From NCBI GenBank assembly GCA_947070915.1, contig CAMTDY010000058.1, positions 1 through 14,770 of the forward strand: a stretch of 14,770 nucleotides of DNA, written 5' to 3'. The translations under genes were made by a program, and so were the position numbers. Below are positions 14,010 through 14,770 of the stretch, in pieces. The stretch comes from an uncultured Roseburia sp. (GTDB taxonomy: Bacteria; Bacillota; Clostridia; Lachnospirales; Lachnospiraceae). The notes beneath the pieces were generated by a model. It was given only the letters and a program-made list of their open reading frames with translations, was not told the origin of the DNA and did not search any database. Within the stretch, counting starts at the first letter, position 1, and every line of letters starts with the position of its first letter.

Positions 14010-14275
14010 TTACACCACTTCGCATTCATAGACCCATCTGCTTGAATCGAGAATGGGAACATCCACGGCTTCCCCTCTGCCGACACTGTAGGGAACTGCA
14101 TCTTTGGGGCCGTCATCGGCGCGGTGCGTGCCAAAATAGTCCATAAATCCAAGTATATCCGTGCTGACAAGGTTGGCGTTCAAACAAGCTGTGCACAATA
14201 CGGTATGAGCCCCCCGCCGCCGATCTCTTTTAATTCCGCTTTCTTCCTACAATGGGGACAATACTGTAAACGCAT
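14010..14275 (-). pseudogene. Short zinc-ribbon protein split by a one-base frameshift
   Basis: From ATG 14275 (GGGGG 9 bases upstream) the frame reads MRLQYCPHCRKKAELKEI, then stops early after a G6 run at 14215-14210. In the next frame the same strand continues AHTVLCTACLNANLVSTDI and runs on to a stop at 14010, ending with SSRWVYECEVV. Adding one G to the run joins the two parts into 88 residues and brings CPHC and CTAC together as a complete four-cysteine zinc ribbon. The downstream frame has the GC-rich third positions of a real gene, while the competing frame over the same bases does not. I do not recognise the family. It may be a true mutation, phase variation in the homopolymer, a programmed -1 shift, or a sequencing error. 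Confidence 0.6.
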
Positions 14276-14319
14276 AACCATATACCCCCTGACAAACAGG
14301 AACAAGAGTTGTTAATTTT

Positions 14320-14733
14320 CTATTTTCTGTTTGGTTTCCTTTTAATTCCCAACAGTCTAATAAAATCATCAAATAAAGAAGTGTCTATTGGTTCAAACAT
14401 TATCCATTTCCCGTCATGATAGGTTTGAGCTTCATCATAAATTCGTTGAACTTCCTTTGAGTAATTTTCTCTATCTTTTTCAAATTTTAAGCGTTCATCT
14501 TTTCCTAAGATGACCATAAACCCTACACAATTTTCTCTTGCGTATAATGCACATAGAGTCTTACCACCTCGACGGTATTTATATTCATATGTCCACGCTT
14601 TACCGCCGTTATTCCACAAACAATCCATATCATATTTTTCATCAATTAAAGCACATAATTTTTCCCATATCTCCCATAAAGATTTTCCAACTAAATCTGT
14701 CATTTGTTCCGTATTAGGTATTATATCAAGCAT
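14320..14733 (-). CDS. DUF3788-like small protein
   Basis: A 137-residue soluble protein that I recall as DUF3788-like from KYRRGGKTLCALYARENC (about 52-69), the segment VILGKDERLKFEKDRENY, and TYHDGKWIMF near 104-113, with a basic tail (LLGIKRKPNRK). The family has no firmly assigned function; the alternating basic and aromatic residues suggest a small ligand-binding domain, which is a guess. The ATG has GGAGG 5 bases upstream. The coding region is clearly more AT-rich than the leu, ruv and cls genes, consistent with later acquisition. It lies 44 bases upstream of the frameshifted zinc-ribbon gene on the same strand. Confidence 0.82.
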   Translation of the reverse strand: MLDIIPNTEQMTDLVGKSLWEIWEKLCALIDEKYDMDCLWNNGGKAWTYEYKYRRGGKTLCALYARENCVGFMVILGKDERLKFEKDRENYSKEVQRIYDEAQTYHDGKWIMFEPIDTSLFDDFIRLLGIKRKPNRK

Positions 14734-14770
14734 AATAGCCTCCTCTGCAAAATTAAAATTTTCATTACTG

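Noticed and set aside
13892..14170. Minus-strand 92-codon frame ending MFLIGGSGNTFVYR, considered as a remnant of a conjugation coupling ATPase P-loop
   Set aside because: The motif lacks the required GK(T/S), the frame stops at once, and its first half overlaps the better-supported zinc-ribbon frame. The resemblance is too weak.

Overview
The window looks like part of a chromosome from a Gram-positive anaerobe of the Clostridia, most likely a Lachnospiraceae member. I infer this from the moderate GC content, the strong GGAGG-type ribosome binding sites, the 420-residue-class LeuC paired with a 161-residue LeuD, and a set of small conserved proteins (DUF5685, DUF6033, a J-domain protein with a Gly/Tyr- and Cys-rich tail) that I associate with that family. 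No rRNA, tRNA, CRISPR array, insertion sequence or phage gene was seen. Family names come from recall of sequence motifs; no search was run.

Layout. (1) 1-2964, minus strand: leuC, leuD and the first 394 codons of a secreted leucine-rich-repeat protein, spaced like one operon. (2) 3161-4069, plus strand: a divergent LysR-type regulator. The 196-bp space between it and leuC holds a T-N11-A dyad centred near -65 of a predicted leuC promoter, the classical arrangement for LysR-type activation. (3) 4059-7853, minus strand: six tightly packed genes in the order zinc-ribbon membrane protein, DUF5685 protein, J-domain protein, integral membrane protein, YqeY-like protein, DUF6033-like protein. This is the least understood block. 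(4) 7985-12413, minus strand: cardiolipin synthase, ruvA, ruvB, a 75-residue two-helix membrane protein and a cation diffusion facilitator. (5) 12569-13846, plus strand: a consensus promoter, a long interrupted inverted repeat where transcription should begin, and a YprB-type RNase H-like exonuclease. (6) 14010-14733, minus strand: an accessory-looking tail with a short zinc-ribbon protein split by a one-base frameshift at a G6 run, and an AT-rich DUF3788-like gene.

How the parts work together. leuCD supply the isomerisation step of leucine synthesis, probably under the adjacent regulator. RuvAB is the Holliday-junction branch-migration motor. Cardiolipin synthase and the metal exporter are membrane housekeeping functions. 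The six-gene block combines a chaperone-like J domain, two cysteine-rich proteins, two membrane proteins and a YqeY domain, so an envelope-associated or cofactor-related role is possible, but nothing in the sequence proves it.

Most interesting items: the 5' leader inverted repeat before the exonuclease; the acidic motifs in the DUF5685 protein that resemble isoprenoid-synthase metal motifs; the repairable frameshift in the zinc-ribbon gene; the LysR box geometry; the leucine-rich-repeat gene five bases behind leuD; and a cardiolipin synthase whose second HKD motif has Glu in place of Asp.
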